Shown here in pieces: positions 43,339 through 52,574 of a stretch of 64,000 nucleotides of DNA (position 1 is its first letter; the number at the start of each line of letters is the position of its first letter). The notes beneath the pieces are model-generated. The model was not told the origin of the DNA, searched no databases, and saw only the letters and a program-made list of their open reading frames with translations. The DNA is from Rossellomorea aquimaris (lineage in GTDB: Bacteria > Bacillota > Bacilli > Bacillales > Bacillaceae_B). The position numbers and the translations under genes are program-made. The stretch lies in NCBI RefSeq assembly GCF_003315075.1, contig NZ_QNRJ01000007.1:1-64000 (forward strand), in the 5' to 3' direction.

Positions 43339-43821
43339 TTACAGATCAAGTTTTTGATTGTGATTACCCTGACTGTTATTGTCCTGCTTGTTATCGTCCT
43401 TTTTCATCATACCCTGGATCTTTTCGATGGCACCGGGAGCTAAGTCCAGCAGGCGATCGATCAGATGAGTGCTTTCATCCAAGTGAAGCATCTTGATTCC
43501 TTTTGAACTGACGATCAGGAAAGCGATCGGCGTGATGGAGACACCGCCCCCGCTACCTCCACCGAATGGCTGCTGTTTAGGGGATGACTTGTCACTTCCT
43601 CCGTCTCCGCCTTTTCCGCCACCGTCATCTTTTCCTTTGCCGCCATCAATGATGAACTCACTTCCGCCTGCAGCAAATCCAAAGCCAACCTTTGATACAG
43701 TCAGGATGACACTTCCATCGGGTGTTTCAACGGGATCACCGATAATCGTATTCACATCGATCATTTCTTTTAAATTCTCCATTGCCGTGGTCATTAGACC
43801 TTCAATAGGATGTTCTGACAT
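43339..43821 (-). CDS. gerW: Sporulation protein YtfJ / GerW
   Basis: 160 residues. GerW family: EHPIEGLMTTAMENLKEMID at the start, GVGFGFAAGGSEF-like core (VSKVGFGFAAGGSEF) and a Gly-rich disordered loop (about 80-110) before PIAFLIVSSKGIKML. In Bacillus subtilis this protein is made in the forespore and is needed for a normal germination response. AAGGAGG precedes the ATG. It follows ytfI by 15 bp. Confidence 0.93.
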   Translation of the reverse strand: MSEHPIEGLMTTAMENLKEMIDVNTIIGDPVETPDGSVILTVSKVGFGFAAGGSEFIIDGGKGKDDGGGKGGDGGSDKSSPKQQPFGGGSGGGVSITPIAFLIVSSKGIKMLHLDESTHLIDRLLDLAPGAIEKIQGMMKKDDNKQDNNSQGNHNQKLDL

Positions 43822-43836
43822 GTAAAGACCTCCTTA

Positions 43837-44547
43837 TTAAACTGAATGTTTTTCTCCAGAAAGTGTGGAAAGGGGTTTTGTCTTGAACTTAGCCATACCG
43901 CCTCTCCAATACCGAAGTATCTTGAAACCTACTAGGATAGCATTCCCTATGCGAAACTGGATAATACATGAAAATTGAGTTTGGATCACAGCGTGCTGGA
44001 AAGTCGGTGTCACCTCTATGACGGGCATGGATTGAAGCCGCATATACCCACTCAGAATGCCGATGATACTCCCTTTCATTCCCCAGATTGTTCCTGTTAA
44101 GGTACCTGTTGAAGCTGCATCACCAGTGCCGAATAACGTTTTCCATTGCACATGATCCAATTTGACCTTCTTGAGAAACGACCTGATGATTCTGTGAAGT
44201 GATTGGACATGTATGATGATCTCCTTCGTATCATTCAAACTATCTATAAAATCATTTGGAGTGATTTTCTTTTTAGAAACTTTTTTATTTGATGGATTGC
44301 TTTCATTCCCTTTTTTCTTCTCTTCCTCGAACACGACATTCGGACCATCGTCATCGAGTTTGACTAACGGAATATCGATTGTATATTTGAGCAAGCCAAA
44401 CCATGCCCTCAGCTTCACCTTGAAATGGTCATTATCATTTCCATGGTACAGCGAGAGAGTAACGGTCAGCTTCGTAATAATAAGAAGAAATAAGATTAAC
44501 AAGATAAGTGCCATAATGATTAATAACGCCCAAATCCACCAGCTCAT
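43837..44547 (-). CDS. ytfI: DUF2953 membrane protein YtfI
   Basis: 236 residues, N-terminal membrane segment (WIWALLIIMALILLILFLLII) and a long extracytoplasmic or spore-side domain of the DUF2953 type. Function unknown; co-transcription with gerW (15-bp gap) points to sporulation. AAGGGTG precedes the ATG. Confidence 0.88.
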   Translation of the reverse strand: MSWWIWALLIIMALILLILFLLIITKLTVTLSLYHGNDNDHFKVKLRAWFGLLKYTIDIPLVKLDDDGPNVVFEEEKKKGNESNPSNKKVSKKKITPNDFIDSLNDTKEIIIHVQSLHRIIRSFLKKVKLDHVQWKTLFGTGDAASTGTLTGTIWGMKGSIIGILSGYMRLQSMPVIEVTPTFQHAVIQTQFSCIIQFRIGNAILVGFKILRYWRGGMAKFKTKPLSTLSGEKHSV

Positions 44548-44736
44548 ATTTTCACACCCTTCAACCTCTTATTATGGCCTTTGCCTGGGAAAATAAACTA
44601 AGGAGGAGAGATTTTGTGCGGGGTCGGGCTTGTTTTATGGAAAAATTTGAAGAAATCATTTGCGACCTTGTATTTTTTCCGGCCACGGGATGATTCCAGG
44701 TTAACGAGGTGGCCATCCAGACGACACCTTTCTAAT

Positions 44737-44858
44737 AATTGCGTCGTTCTCCTTAGGAATTGCGTCTTTTTTTCATTTATTGCGTCTTTTCTAACCTTAA
44801 TTGCGTCTTTTTACGATTAATTGCGTCGCTTAAAAAATATATGCGTATTTTTACATTT
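44737..44858. repeat. Six 20-21-bp degenerate direct repeats
   Basis: The word ATTGCGTC(TTTT) recurs with its G at 44741, 44762, 44782, 44803, 44823 and 44843: steps of 21, 20, 21, 20, 20. The last unit is ATATGCGTATTTTT. It lies in the 44548-44924 gap, between ytfI and the yteJ terminator, and has nothing in common in sequence with the 20-bp array near ackA. A TTG-started 68-codon frame (44614-44820, good ribosome site) runs through it but loses register with the repeat, so I do not call it. Confidence 0.85.
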
Positions 44859-44885
44859 AATGGAAAACGAAAGGCTTTCACCTCA

Positions 44886-44919
44886 AAAAAAAACCAAACC
44901 CATATAAACAGGTTTGGTT
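44886..44919 (-). terminator. yteJ terminator
   Basis: AACCAAACC pairs with GGTTTGGTT across a 10-base loop, followed on the minus strand by a T9 run. Confidence 0.85.
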
Positions 44920-44924
44920 TCTAT

Positions 44925-45467
44925 TCATAGTGCCGGATTAAACTCCAGCTTCTTCTTTTCCTGAACCACCGTCGTATCAGCAAACAAATCGTGTATCCCT
45001 TGTTTTTTATTCGTAAAGGCTACGACCACGTAGAGAATAAAGATCGTAGTAGAGATAAATCGGCCGATCAGCTCTCGAAATATTATCGTTCCCCACGAAG
45101 GCTTTCTTCCTTTTAAATCGATGACCTTAATGCCGAAGACCATTTTACCGATTGTTTGGCTGAAGTATTTGGTCATCAGAATGAAGTAGCCATAGAAGAC
45201 GATACTTGTTAATATCGAAATCGGTGCAAACATGGAGCCTTCTGAAAGGGAAATATCCAATAGTTTAAAGACGGGATTCACGACTAACCGGGTAATGCTG
45301 CCAATCACGATAAGGTCCAGTAAGTACGCCCAGAACCTTATCCAAAATCCTGCCAGGTAATATCCATCGTGATTCATGAGCCTTGATGGATCAGGAGAAG
45401 GGGAATCGATTTCGATTCGCTCCCGCTCTTCATCATGTCGTACAGAACGATCTTGTGTGTCACTCAC
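44925..45467 (-). CDS. yteJ: RDD-family membrane protein YteJ
   Basis: 180 residues with three to four membrane segments; RDD-like pattern: YLAGFWIRFWAYLLDLIVIG and IGKMVFGIKVIDLKGRKPS. It lies just after sppA, 14 bp between genes, matching Bacillus subtilis sppA-yteJ. There YteJ modulates SppA activity. The GTG at 45465-45467 has AAGGAAGG upstream and is preferred to the GTG three codons earlier. Confidence 0.9.
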   Translation of the reverse strand: MSDTQDRSVRHDEERERIEIDSPSPDPSRLMNHDGYYLAGFWIRFWAYLLDLIVIGSITRLVVNPVFKLLDISLSEGSMFAPISILTSIVFYGYFILMTKYFSQTIGKMVFGIKVIDLKGRKPSWGTIIFRELIGRFISTTIFILYVVVAFTNKKQGIHDLFADTTVVQEKKKLEFNPAL

Positions 45468-45481
45468 TTCCTTCACCTTCC

Positions 45482-46492
45482 TTATTCAGAGTATAGATAC
45501 ATTAATCGCGGAGAATTCGGCTTGGATAGCAGCTTCATTAATGCGGCTGCTTCCATGTCCTGCCCTATCATTTTCTTTGCACCCATACTGAAGAATTCGG
45601 AGAAAGGATCGCCTGCCGTATATTCAAATACTTGAGCACCTTTTAACTTATAATCTTTTTTCATGGCTTCGATGGTATCCTCTACATAGCCGAATTCGTC
45701 AATCAAATTGACTTCTTTCGCCTGGATCCCGTCATATACTCTTCCGTCAGCGATTTTCTTGACCTCTGCTTCTGACATATCGCGGCCACTTGCAATGACA
45801 TCGACGAATCCTTCATAGGAGTTATCGATCATCGACTGTAGTATTTTTCTTTCTTCTTCCGTCATTTTACGGGTCGGGCTCATGATGTCTTTATACGGTC
45901 CGCTCTTGATGGTCACGAAATCGACTCCATATTTCTCTGCGAGCTCCGAGTAGTTGATGCTTTGCATGATCACACCCAGTGAACCGGTCAGTGTTTCTTT
46001 GCTGGCGAATATTTTCGTAGCCGGGGCAGATATGTAGTAACCTCCGGAAGCTGCCGTGCCCCCCATTGATACATAAATCGGCTTTTTCGCTTTATCCATG
46101 ATTTCGACAAGCTTCGAATGAATCTGAGCACTCTCCACTACGCCGCCGCCAGGGGAGTTCACTTTTAAAATAATTCCTTTGACAGATTTATCTTTTTGAA
46201 CCGCATCCAGCTTATCCATAAAGAGTTCGTGGTTGTATCCCGGGCTTTCAAATAGAGAATTAGCGCCTCCCGTATCCTGAATGACACCCTCTACTTCTAA
46301 AACAGCGATCCGTTTCTGAGCATTCCCCTCATCGATCACTTCTTCTGAAAAAGGGTTGTCTGTTGCGCCAAGCATGTCTTCAAAGGCTTTATTAAAATCA
46401 CCGGTCGCAGCAGATGTAGCGAAATTGACTACGACAGAAACAAAGAATAACACTACAGCAATCCCTAATGCCGTCCATCTTTTTGCATTCAT
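45482..46492 (-). CDS. sppA: Signal peptide peptidase SppA
   Basis: 336 residues, single membrane anchor near the N-terminus, then the S49 protease domain. The catalytic Ser is in GGTAASGGYY (about residue 147), the general-base Lys in TIKSGPYKDI (about 199), the Ser/Lys dyad of Bacillus SppA. It degrades cleaved signal peptides and is linked to lantibiotic resistance. CAAGGGAGG precedes the ATG. Confidence 0.95.
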   Translation of the reverse strand: MNAKRWTALGIAVVLFFVSVVVNFATSAATGDFNKAFEDMLGATDNPFSEEVIDEGNAQKRIAVLEVEGVIQDTGGANSLFESPGYNHELFMDKLDAVQKDKSVKGIILKVNSPGGGVVESAQIHSKLVEIMDKAKKPIYVSMGGTAASGGYYISAPATKIFASKETLTGSLGVIMQSINYSELAEKYGVDFVTIKSGPYKDIMSPTRKMTEEERKILQSMIDNSYEGFVDVIASGRDMSEAEVKKIADGRVYDGIQAKEVNLIDEFGYVEDTIEAMKKDYKLKGAQVFEYTAGDPFSEFFSMGAKKMIGQDMEAAALMKLLSKPNSPRLMYLYSE

Positions 46493-46651
46493 CTTGTATA
46501 TTCCTCCCTTGTTTACCCTATCTTATGTAAGGATATGAATATCATTCTCATATGAAAACATGATAGAATATTCACTAAGTTAGATTCTAGCAAAATTTCA
46601 TGGAAATGGGAAAAATTATCTTATTTTTTTATTTCAGGGAGGGTACATACG

Positions 46652-47452
46652 ATGAATAACCGACGAAATATTTATTTCTATGCCTTAAAAGAAAAAGGGA
46701 TGCAGGCAAAGCTGGACCGATTATACGAGCTTGCCAACCGTTATGATTTCAATATTGTCGATTCTCCAAAGACAGCGAATATCATTGTCAGTATCGGAGG
46801 GGATGGAACGTTTCTTCAAGCCGTCCGCCAAACCGGCTTCAGACAGGATTGCCTGTATGCAGGTGTTTCTACAGGTGGAACTCTGAGTATGTATTGTGAC
46901 TTCCATATTGATGACACATCCAAAATGATCGAAGCGATGACAACCGAGCAAATCGAGGTACGCAAATATCCGACCATTGAAATCACCGTCGATAACCAAA
47001 CCTCCTTCCATTGCCTGAATGAATTCAGCATCCGCTCCGGCATCATCAAAACCTTCGTCATGGACGTATTCATCGATGATAATCATTTTGAAACGTTCCG
47101 TGGAGACGGGATGATCATCGCGACACCGACGGGAAGTACCGCTTATAATAAATCGGTCAGCGGCGCAGTGGTGGATCCGATGCTGCCTTGTATTCAAGTG
47201 AGTGAGATGGCGTCCTTGAATAATAACCGCTACCGTACGCTTGGGTCTTCCTTCATTCTAAGCGATAAGCGCCGCCTGGTTCTTAAGATCGTTCAGGACG
47301 GTAATGACTATCCTGCAATGGGGATGGACAATGAGGCTCTCAGTATTCAACACGTGGAAAAAGTCGAAGCGAAGTTAAGCGATAAAATCATTAAAACGGT
47401 CAAATTAAAGGATAATTCGTTCTGGGAGAAAGTGAAGCGTTCGTTCTTGTAA
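46652..47452 (+). CDS. ppnKB: NAD kinase, second paralogue
   Basis: 266 residues. It phosphorylates NAD+ to NADP+. Seen: SIGGDGTFLQAVRQT (catalytic GGDGT) and ATPTGSTAYNKSVSGAV. Position beside sppA on the opposite strand fits Bacillus subtilis PpnKB (YtdI). AGGGAGGG precedes the ATG. Confidence 0.95.
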   Translation: MNNRRNIYFYALKEKGMQAKLDRLYELANRYDFNIVDSPKTANIIVSIGGDGTFLQAVRQTGFRQDCLYAGVSTGGTLSMYCDFHIDDTSKMIEAMTTEQIEVRKYPTIEITVDNQTSFHCLNEFSIRSGIIKTFVMDVFIDDNHFETFRGDGMIIATPTGSTAYNKSVSGAVVDPMLPCIQVSEMASLNNNRYRTLGSSFILSDKRRLVLKIVQDGNDYPAMGMDNEALSIQHVEKVEAKLSDKIIKTVKLKDNSFWEKVKRSFL

Positions 47453-47515
47453 AATAATGGGGGTCAGAACCTCTCTGTTGCGCCAAATTGTGAACAAAAC
47501 CAAGGTCCGTCCCTA

Positions 47516-47551
47516 TACAAAACGCTCCAGCACATACTGGAGCGTTTTGTA
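47516..47551. terminator. Bidirectional terminator
   Basis: TACAAAACGCTCCAG pairs perfectly with CTGGAGCGTTTTGTA around CACATA, serving the convergent ppnKB and rarD genes. The 50 bp before it include GGTCCGTCCC, related to the remnant at 9131. Confidence 0.8.
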
Positions 47552-47556
47552 CTTCA

Positions 47557-48471
47557 TCAAGCGGATAATCTCGCTTCCCGTCTTCGCTTTCGGGCGTATT
47601 GCACTCTTGAAGCTGTAAAGATCGTTAAGGCGAGCCATATGAACGTAAACGAAATGAGATGGGTGAATGAGAATGTTTCGTTATAGACCCATATGCCGAG
47701 TATCAGAGTGAGGGTCGGTGCAATGTATTGCAGGAATCCGACCATATAAAGCGGAATTAGTTGAGCACCCTTAGAAAAGAACAATAAAGGGATGGCGGTT
47801 ACCGCACCGGCCCCGATCAGTAAGAGGTCCGTCCCTGACGATACATGGAAAAGGGACAGGGATCCTTCATTATACATGTAGCCTAAGTAGAGTAGTGACA
47901 CTGGTGCAATGGTCAGGGTTTCCAGGGTCAGGCCGATGGAGGATTCGACTTGGATGAGTTTTTTGGCTAATCCGTATAGTCCGAAAGAGAATGCTAGACC
48001 GACCGCGATCCATGGAAAGTCCCCGTAGGATATCGTTAAAATCAGAACTCCGATCGCTGCCAATCCAAATGAGACCATTTGTGCCTTTGACAAGCTTTCC
48101 TTCAGGATGAACACCCCTAACAATACGCTCACAAGGGGATTAATATAATAGCCCAGACTCGCTTCCACCATTTGATTGGTATTCACGGCCCATATATAAA
48201 TGAACCAGTTCGTACTGATCAATAATGAAGCAAGGAGTAAGGCAAACAGCTGCTTCTTTTTCGTAAGAGATGTTTTTAAATATACGGTAAAGTCCTTCCA
48301 GCGTTTACTTAGGAATAAGAATAAGAGCATAAACCAGAAGGACCAAAAAATGCGGTTAGCGAGAATCTCATAGGCGGAAACATGATTTAACCATTTCCAA
48401 TAGATCGGGAGAATTCCCCATAAAAAATATGAAAAAGCTGTGTAAATGATTCCAGCTTGATCTTGCCTCAT
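47557..48471 (-). CDS. rarD: RarD-type EamA permease
   Basis: 304 residues with ten membrane segments, RarD branch of the drug/metabolite transporters (FLWGILPIYWKWLNHVSAYEIL, SLGYYINPLVSVLLG). Known members have been linked to chloramphenicol sensitivity, but transport substrates are unproven. It is inserted between ppnKB and ytcJ, compared with the order I recall for Bacillus subtilis. GGGGGTG precedes the ATG. Confidence 0.9.
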   Translation of the reverse strand: MRQDQAGIIYTAFSYFLWGILPIYWKWLNHVSAYEILANRIFWSFWFMLLFLFLSKRWKDFTVYLKTSLTKKKQLFALLLASLLISTNWFIYIWAVNTNQMVEASLGYYINPLVSVLLGVFILKESLSKAQMVSFGLAAIGVLILTISYGDFPWIAVGLAFSFGLYGLAKKLIQVESSIGLTLETLTIAPVSLLYLGYMYNEGSLSLFHVSSGTDLLLIGAGAVTAIPLLFFSKGAQLIPLYMVGFLQYIAPTLTLILGIWVYNETFSFTHLISFTFIWLALTIFTASRVQYARKRRREARLSA

Positions 48472-48478
48472 AAAAACA

Positions 48479-48541
48479 CCCCCAAAACTATTTCCGTTTC
48501 CGAAATATCTCCATTATATCGGTGAAAAGTTTTGGGGGCAA
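48479..48541 (-). promoter_or_regulatory. rarD promoter inside an 11-bp inverted repeat
   Basis: CCCCCAAAACT (48479-48489) and AGTTTTGGGGG (48528-48538) are perfect inverted repeats 38 bp apart. Between them lies TATAAT (48513-48518) with TTGCCC (48536-48541) 17 bp upstream. The arms overlap the -35 edge and the leader, so they could loop out the start region or end transcription of ytcJ-side reads. Confidence 0.5.
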
Positions 48542-48544
48542 TGA

Positions 48545-50146
48545 TTATTTATTTTTTTTATAAACGATGGTCTCGTCTACAATCGTCATATCTACTATTT
48601 TGTTCAGCAATTGATCGGCATCCACCTTGAACGGATCGATGGCTAAAACAGTAAAGTCCGCCGTATATCCTTCGCGAATCTGCCCTCTGTCACTTTCATG
48701 GTGACAGGCATAGGCACTTCCTTTAGTAAATAGGGAGAGTGCTTCATACATCGTAAGCTTTTCTTCAGGACGATACTCTGTTTTGTCAGGGTCCAATGGA
48801 TTCGTTCTTGTAACCGCCGCATGAATCCCCCAAAGAGGATTAATCGGCTCGATTGGCGCATCAGATCCACCCGCACATGGAATGCCTTCCTCAAGAAGTG
48901 TTTTCCATGCATAGTTATACTTCATGTTTTCCTCTCCAAGTCTCTCGACCACCCAAGGAAAATCAGACGCTACAAACCTTGGTTGAATATCAAGAATTAA
49001 CGGAAGATCCTTTATCTTCTCGATCAGCTCTTTACGCAGGATTTGGGCATGAATGAGTCGATCCCGTCTTCCGAAGTGAGATGGCTCTTTCATGATGCTA
49101 TTCACTACATTTTCAAAAGCCTGATCACCAATCGTATGAACGGCAATCGGAAGATCATATTTTCTTGCCTTCTTCACAAGTTCAAGAAGTTTTTCGTTTG
49201 TATGGATGCTGACTCCGGTCGTACTTGGATCATCGGCATATGGATAGCTTAATAGAGCAGTCCTGCCGCCCAAAGCCCCATCAGCAAAGATCTTCATGGC
49301 GCCGAATTCAATAAATTGAGTGCCGCTCTGGAAGTGATGGCCGTCTTCCTTCCAATCTTCAATCACTTCATGATGAACCAATAGATGAGCCCTGAACTTT
49401 TTCTTGCCTTCGGTGATGGTTTGTACAAATGCATCATACGTTTTCTTAAAGTTTCCATAGTAGCTTAAATCTTCTGTATGACCACCAACCAGTCCGTGCT
49501 CCCAGCAGCTTTCGATTCCTTTTGTCAGTGCACCCACAAGATAATCGGAGGAGATGGCCGGTAAGGCATCGATCATCAGATCCTGAGCCTTATCCTTTAA
49601 CAAACCGTTCAATGCTCCATCCTCATCCCTCTCAATCAAACCTCCGGAAGGATCGGGAGTCCCTTCATCGATACCTGCATTTTTTAAAGCGAGTGAATTC
49701 ACCACCATCGCATGACGGCAAATGCGTTTCAGGAGTACTGGATGATGGGGTACGACTTCATCAATTTCCCGCTTGGTTAAAACCGCCGCATCACTCCAGA
49801 GATTTTCATTCCAGCCTTCGCCAATGACCCATTCACCTTTCTCAAGGCCCTTTGCTTTTAACTTTATCGCTTCCAACACTTCCTGCTTACTATTTATACT
49901 GGAAAGATCCAGTCTCATTAACGTTTCGCCATGGCCGATCAGATGCATGTGACTATCGACAAACCCGGGAAACATCACTTTTTGCCCAAGATCTACTTCG
50001 GACTCAATCGTGAATTGTTCATTCTTTAGCAGGTCATCTGATGAGCCCAGGCCTTTGATGACCCCATCTTCCGTGTAGACCGCTTCAACATGATGTCCTT
50101 CCTCTTGCATTGTGTAAATGATTCCGTTTTTCCATAAAGTGCCCAT
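48545..50146 (-). CDS. ytcJ: Amidohydrolase family 3 protein YtcJ
   Basis: 533 residues, metal-dependent amidohydrolase of the YtcJ/NfdA kind. Metal ligands: MFPGFVDSHMHLIGHGE, then HTEDLSY, PIAVHTIGDQAF, LIHAQILRKEL and GGSDAPIEPINP. Probably a cytoplasmic amide/N-formyl hydrolase; substrate unknown. AAGGGGTA precedes the ATG. Its place before ytcI and sspA matches Bacillus subtilis. Confidence 0.92.
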   Translation of the reverse strand: MGTLWKNGIIYTMQEEGHHVEAVYTEDGVIKGLGSSDDLLKNEQFTIESEVDLGQKVMFPGFVDSHMHLIGHGETLMRLDLSSINSKQEVLEAIKLKAKGLEKGEWVIGEGWNENLWSDAAVLTKREIDEVVPHHPVLLKRICRHAMVVNSLALKNAGIDEGTPDPSGGLIERDEDGALNGLLKDKAQDLMIDALPAISSDYLVGALTKGIESCWEHGLVGGHTEDLSYYGNFKKTYDAFVQTITEGKKKFRAHLLVHHEVIEDWKEDGHHFQSGTQFIEFGAMKIFADGALGGRTALLSYPYADDPSTTGVSIHTNEKLLELVKKARKYDLPIAVHTIGDQAFENVVNSIMKEPSHFGRRDRLIHAQILRKELIEKIKDLPLILDIQPRFVASDFPWVVERLGEENMKYNYAWKTLLEEGIPCAGGSDAPIEPINPLWGIHAAVTRTNPLDPDKTEYRPEEKLTMYEALSLFTKGSAYACHHESDRGQIREGYTADFTVLAIDPFKVDADQLLNKIVDMTIVDETIVYKKNK

Positions 50147-50264
50147 GATGTATACCCCTTCTTTATAAAAAAATTCTGTTTTTCAAATGTACCATATTAT
50201 AGGAAGAATCTGAAAGAGAAAGCTTTTTTCATAAACTTTGTTGCTTTTAAAAAAGCGAGCAGTG

Positions 50265-50390
50265 GTTGATTTCCACTCCAGGTGCTCGCTTTCCGCGGGG
50301 CGTGAGTTGAGCCTCCTCGGGCTTTGCCCTGCGGGGTCTCAACTTTCCCGCTATTCCCGCAGGAGTCGAGCACCTTCCGTTCCAATCAAC
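50265..50390. repeat. 126-bp structured repeat, copy 1
   Basis: Ends GTTGATT and AATCAAC, second stem GGTGCTCG / CGAGCACC, inner hairpin GTTGAG..CTCAAC with apex GGGC-TTT-GCCC. Same length (126 bp) as the copy at 59361-59486. It sits in the 50147-50524 gap between ytcJ and ytcI with no gene beside it. Confidence 0.85.
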
Positions 50391-50487
50391 TTTCTAAGTG
50401 TGGGTTTCTTACTAATTTCATACTCACTTAAATTGCTACCTGGCAGATTATATTTAAGAAACAACAAACTTTACAAAAATAGCCTTC

Positions 50488-50517
50488 AAAAAAATAGAGA
50501 GCCTTATAGGCTCCCTA
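50488..50517 (-). terminator. ytcI terminator
   Basis: GAGCC pairs with GGCTC (extended by TAG/CTA) across TTATA, then CTATTTTTTT on the minus strand. Confidence 0.7.
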
Positions 50518-50524
50518 TCCCTGA

Positions 50525-52108
50525 TTAGTTTTTAATTGAACTCATTTCTTTTTGTCTCAGCTCAATTCTTCTAATCTTGCCTGAAGTTGTTTTCGGCAAT
50601 TCTTTCACGAATTCAATTTTACGCGGGTATTTGTACGGTGCGGTTAAGTCTTTGACATGCTGCTGAAGGGCAGGAATCAGCTCGGGATCCTCTTGGTTTA
50701 CATCATTTCGCAATACGACAAAGGCTTTCACAATCAGTCCTCTTACTTCATCGGGACTTCCTACAACGGCACATTCCTGAACCGATGGGTGCTTGACTAA
50801 GGCATCTTCCACTTCGAATGGTCCAATGGTATATCCGGAGCTGATGATGATATCGTCTCCTCTTCCTTCGAACCAGAAGTATCCATCTTCATCCTTCTTC
50901 GCTTTATCGCCTGTAATGTAGTAATCCCCTCTGAATTGCATCGCCGTCCGCTCGGGATCTTTATAATAATTTTTGAATAGAGCCGGTGTTTCTACATGAA
51001 CCGCGATATCACCAACTTCTCCGACTTCACATGGATACCCTTCCTCATTGATGATTTCGACTCTGTTTCCTGGTGTTGGTTTCCCCATTGAGCCCGGCTT
51101 CAGCTCCATGCCTTTCATGATACCGACGAGGAGCGTGTTTTCGGTTTGGCCATAGCCGTCACGGACTTCAATATTAAAATGTCTCTTAAAGGCGTCGATG
51201 ACTTCCCTGTTTAATGGCTCTCCCGCCGATACTGCACTATGTAATTGATTTAGTTTATAGGATCCGAGATCATCCACTTTGGCCATCAGGCGATACTCTG
51301 TTGGTGTACAGCACAGAACATTGACTTCATTGTCCTGAAGCAATTGGAGATATTTATTAGGGTCGAATTTCCCTTGATACACAAGTCCAGTGGCTCCGGA
51401 TCCCAGTACAGAAAGGAACGGACTCCAAATCCACTTCTGCCACCCCGGACCTGCGGTAGCCCAAACTGTGTCTCCCTCATTGATCGATAACCATTCACGG
51501 GCTGCCGTCTTCAAGTGAGCGTATGCCCAGCCATGAGTATGGACAACCCCTTTAGGGTTTCCAGTCGTACCTGACGTATAAGATAGGAACGCCATATCAT
51601 CACGCTTTGTATCAGCGAAGGATAATTCTTCAGAAGCTGTTTTCATTTCATCCTCTAATGCAATCCATCCTTCTTGTTTGTCTCCCACAACGAACTTTTG
51701 GAGATTTTCCATTCCTCTTACGTTTTCAAACTGCTCAACAAATGGAGAGTAAGCTACAATTCCTTTTACGTCACCGTGGCCGATTCTGTATTCAAGATCC
51801 TTCGTCCTAAGCATTTCTGAACTTGGGATCACCACGAGTCCGGATTTAAGAGCAGCAAGGTACACAGCGTAAGCTTCAATTAAACGGGGAACCATCACAA
51901 GAATGACATCGCCTTTTGCCAGGTTCGAATCCGAGAAAACGTTTCCAATTTTATTTACATTTTTCAATAATTCCCGGTAGGTGATTTCGGCTTTCGTTCC
52001 CTCTTCGTCTTCCCATTTAATTGCAAGCTTCTGTTGATCACCTGCGTACTTCTCTACTTCCTCTACTAAATTGTACTTTTCTGGTGCAATAAGTTCTTCC
52101 CTCTTCAT
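50525..52108 (-). CDS. mbcS: Medium/branched-chain acyl-CoA synthetase
   Basis: 527 residues, ANL-type acyl-CoA ligase. AMP-binding motif SYTSGTTGNPKGV, adenylate region DGYGQTENTLLVG and ISSGYTIGPFEVE, catalytic Lys in KTTSGKIRRIEL. Order matches Bacillus subtilis ytcI/mbcS, whose product activates medium and branched carboxylic acids for fatty acid primers. AAGGGGGAG precedes the ATG. Confidence 0.9.
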   Translation of the reverse strand: MKREELIAPEKYNLVEEVEKYAGDQQKLAIKWEDEEGTKAEITYRELLKNVNKIGNVFSDSNLAKGDVILVMVPRLIEAYAVYLAALKSGLVVIPSSEMLRTKDLEYRIGHGDVKGIVAYSPFVEQFENVRGMENLQKFVVGDKQEGWIALEDEMKTASEELSFADTKRDDMAFLSYTSGTTGNPKGVVHTHGWAYAHLKTAAREWLSINEGDTVWATAGPGWQKWIWSPFLSVLGSGATGLVYQGKFDPNKYLQLLQDNEVNVLCCTPTEYRLMAKVDDLGSYKLNQLHSAVSAGEPLNREVIDAFKRHFNIEVRDGYGQTENTLLVGIMKGMELKPGSMGKPTPGNRVEIINEEGYPCEVGEVGDIAVHVETPALFKNYYKDPERTAMQFRGDYYITGDKAKKDEDGYFWFEGRGDDIIISSGYTIGPFEVEDALVKHPSVQECAVVGSPDEVRGLIVKAFVVLRNDVNQEDPELIPALQQHVKDLTAPYKYPRKIEFVKELPKTTSGKIRRIELRQKEMSSIKN

Positions 52109-52325
52109 TCTGACTCCCCCTTGTTTGTCGATTCTTCTCTATTATACAAAATAATTCAAATTTTTTAAATTATTCATTTATATTTTCCCTATATACAAAT
52201 TATGAGGATTTTCGACAAAGGATCATAAATCAGGGATTATTTTCAAAAATCCAATCAAAAAAATAACATTTACTTGCAAAGAAAAAGGCTCTTTTCTTAA
52301 AGTTTTTGCTATCTTAAAGAAGTAA

Positions 52326-52397
52326 GTAATAGATGATTTCCGCTACAGGATGCTCGTTTCTTCAGTGCTGGCGATGAGCCTCCGGGGTCTCAATCAC
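52326..52397. repeat. Decayed partial copy of the structured repeat
   Basis: GATGATTTCCGCTACAGGATGCTCG and the following GATGAGCCTCC..GGGGTCTCAATC follow the repeat, but the apex (about 15 bp) and the right half are missing. Confidence 0.6.
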
Positions 52398-52441
52398 TGG
52401 CTTTTAAAACTTGATGTATCTTTTGATTGAGTTGTAACCTT

Positions 52442-52574
52442 GGACCGTTCCTTTCCGCTCCAGACACTTGCTTTCCGCGGGGAGGAAGTCGAGCCTCCTC
52501 GGGCTTTGCCCTGTGGGGTCTCGACCTTTCCTCTATCTCCCGCAGGAGTCAAGTGCCTTCCGCTACAATCCACT
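52442..52574. repeat. Structured repeat, diverged copy 2
   Basis: Has the core TTTCCGCGGGG, inner stem GTCGAG..CTCGAC, apex GGGC-TTT-GCCC and outer stem CACTTG / CAAGTG. The outer and inner stem bases differ from copies 1 and 3 but still pair, pointing to selection for structure. The outermost GTTGAT end is changed. Confidence 0.75.

Noticed and set aside
43493..43825. Plus-strand ORF of 110 codons with a Pro-rich stretch
   Set aside because: It is antisense to gerW; the Pro run mirrors the Gly-rich loop of GerW.
44614..44820. TTG-started 68-codon frame with a good ribosome site
   Set aside because: It runs through the 20-21 bp repeat array, whose units do not keep the frame, and the product looks like no known protein. 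Left as a possibility, not called.
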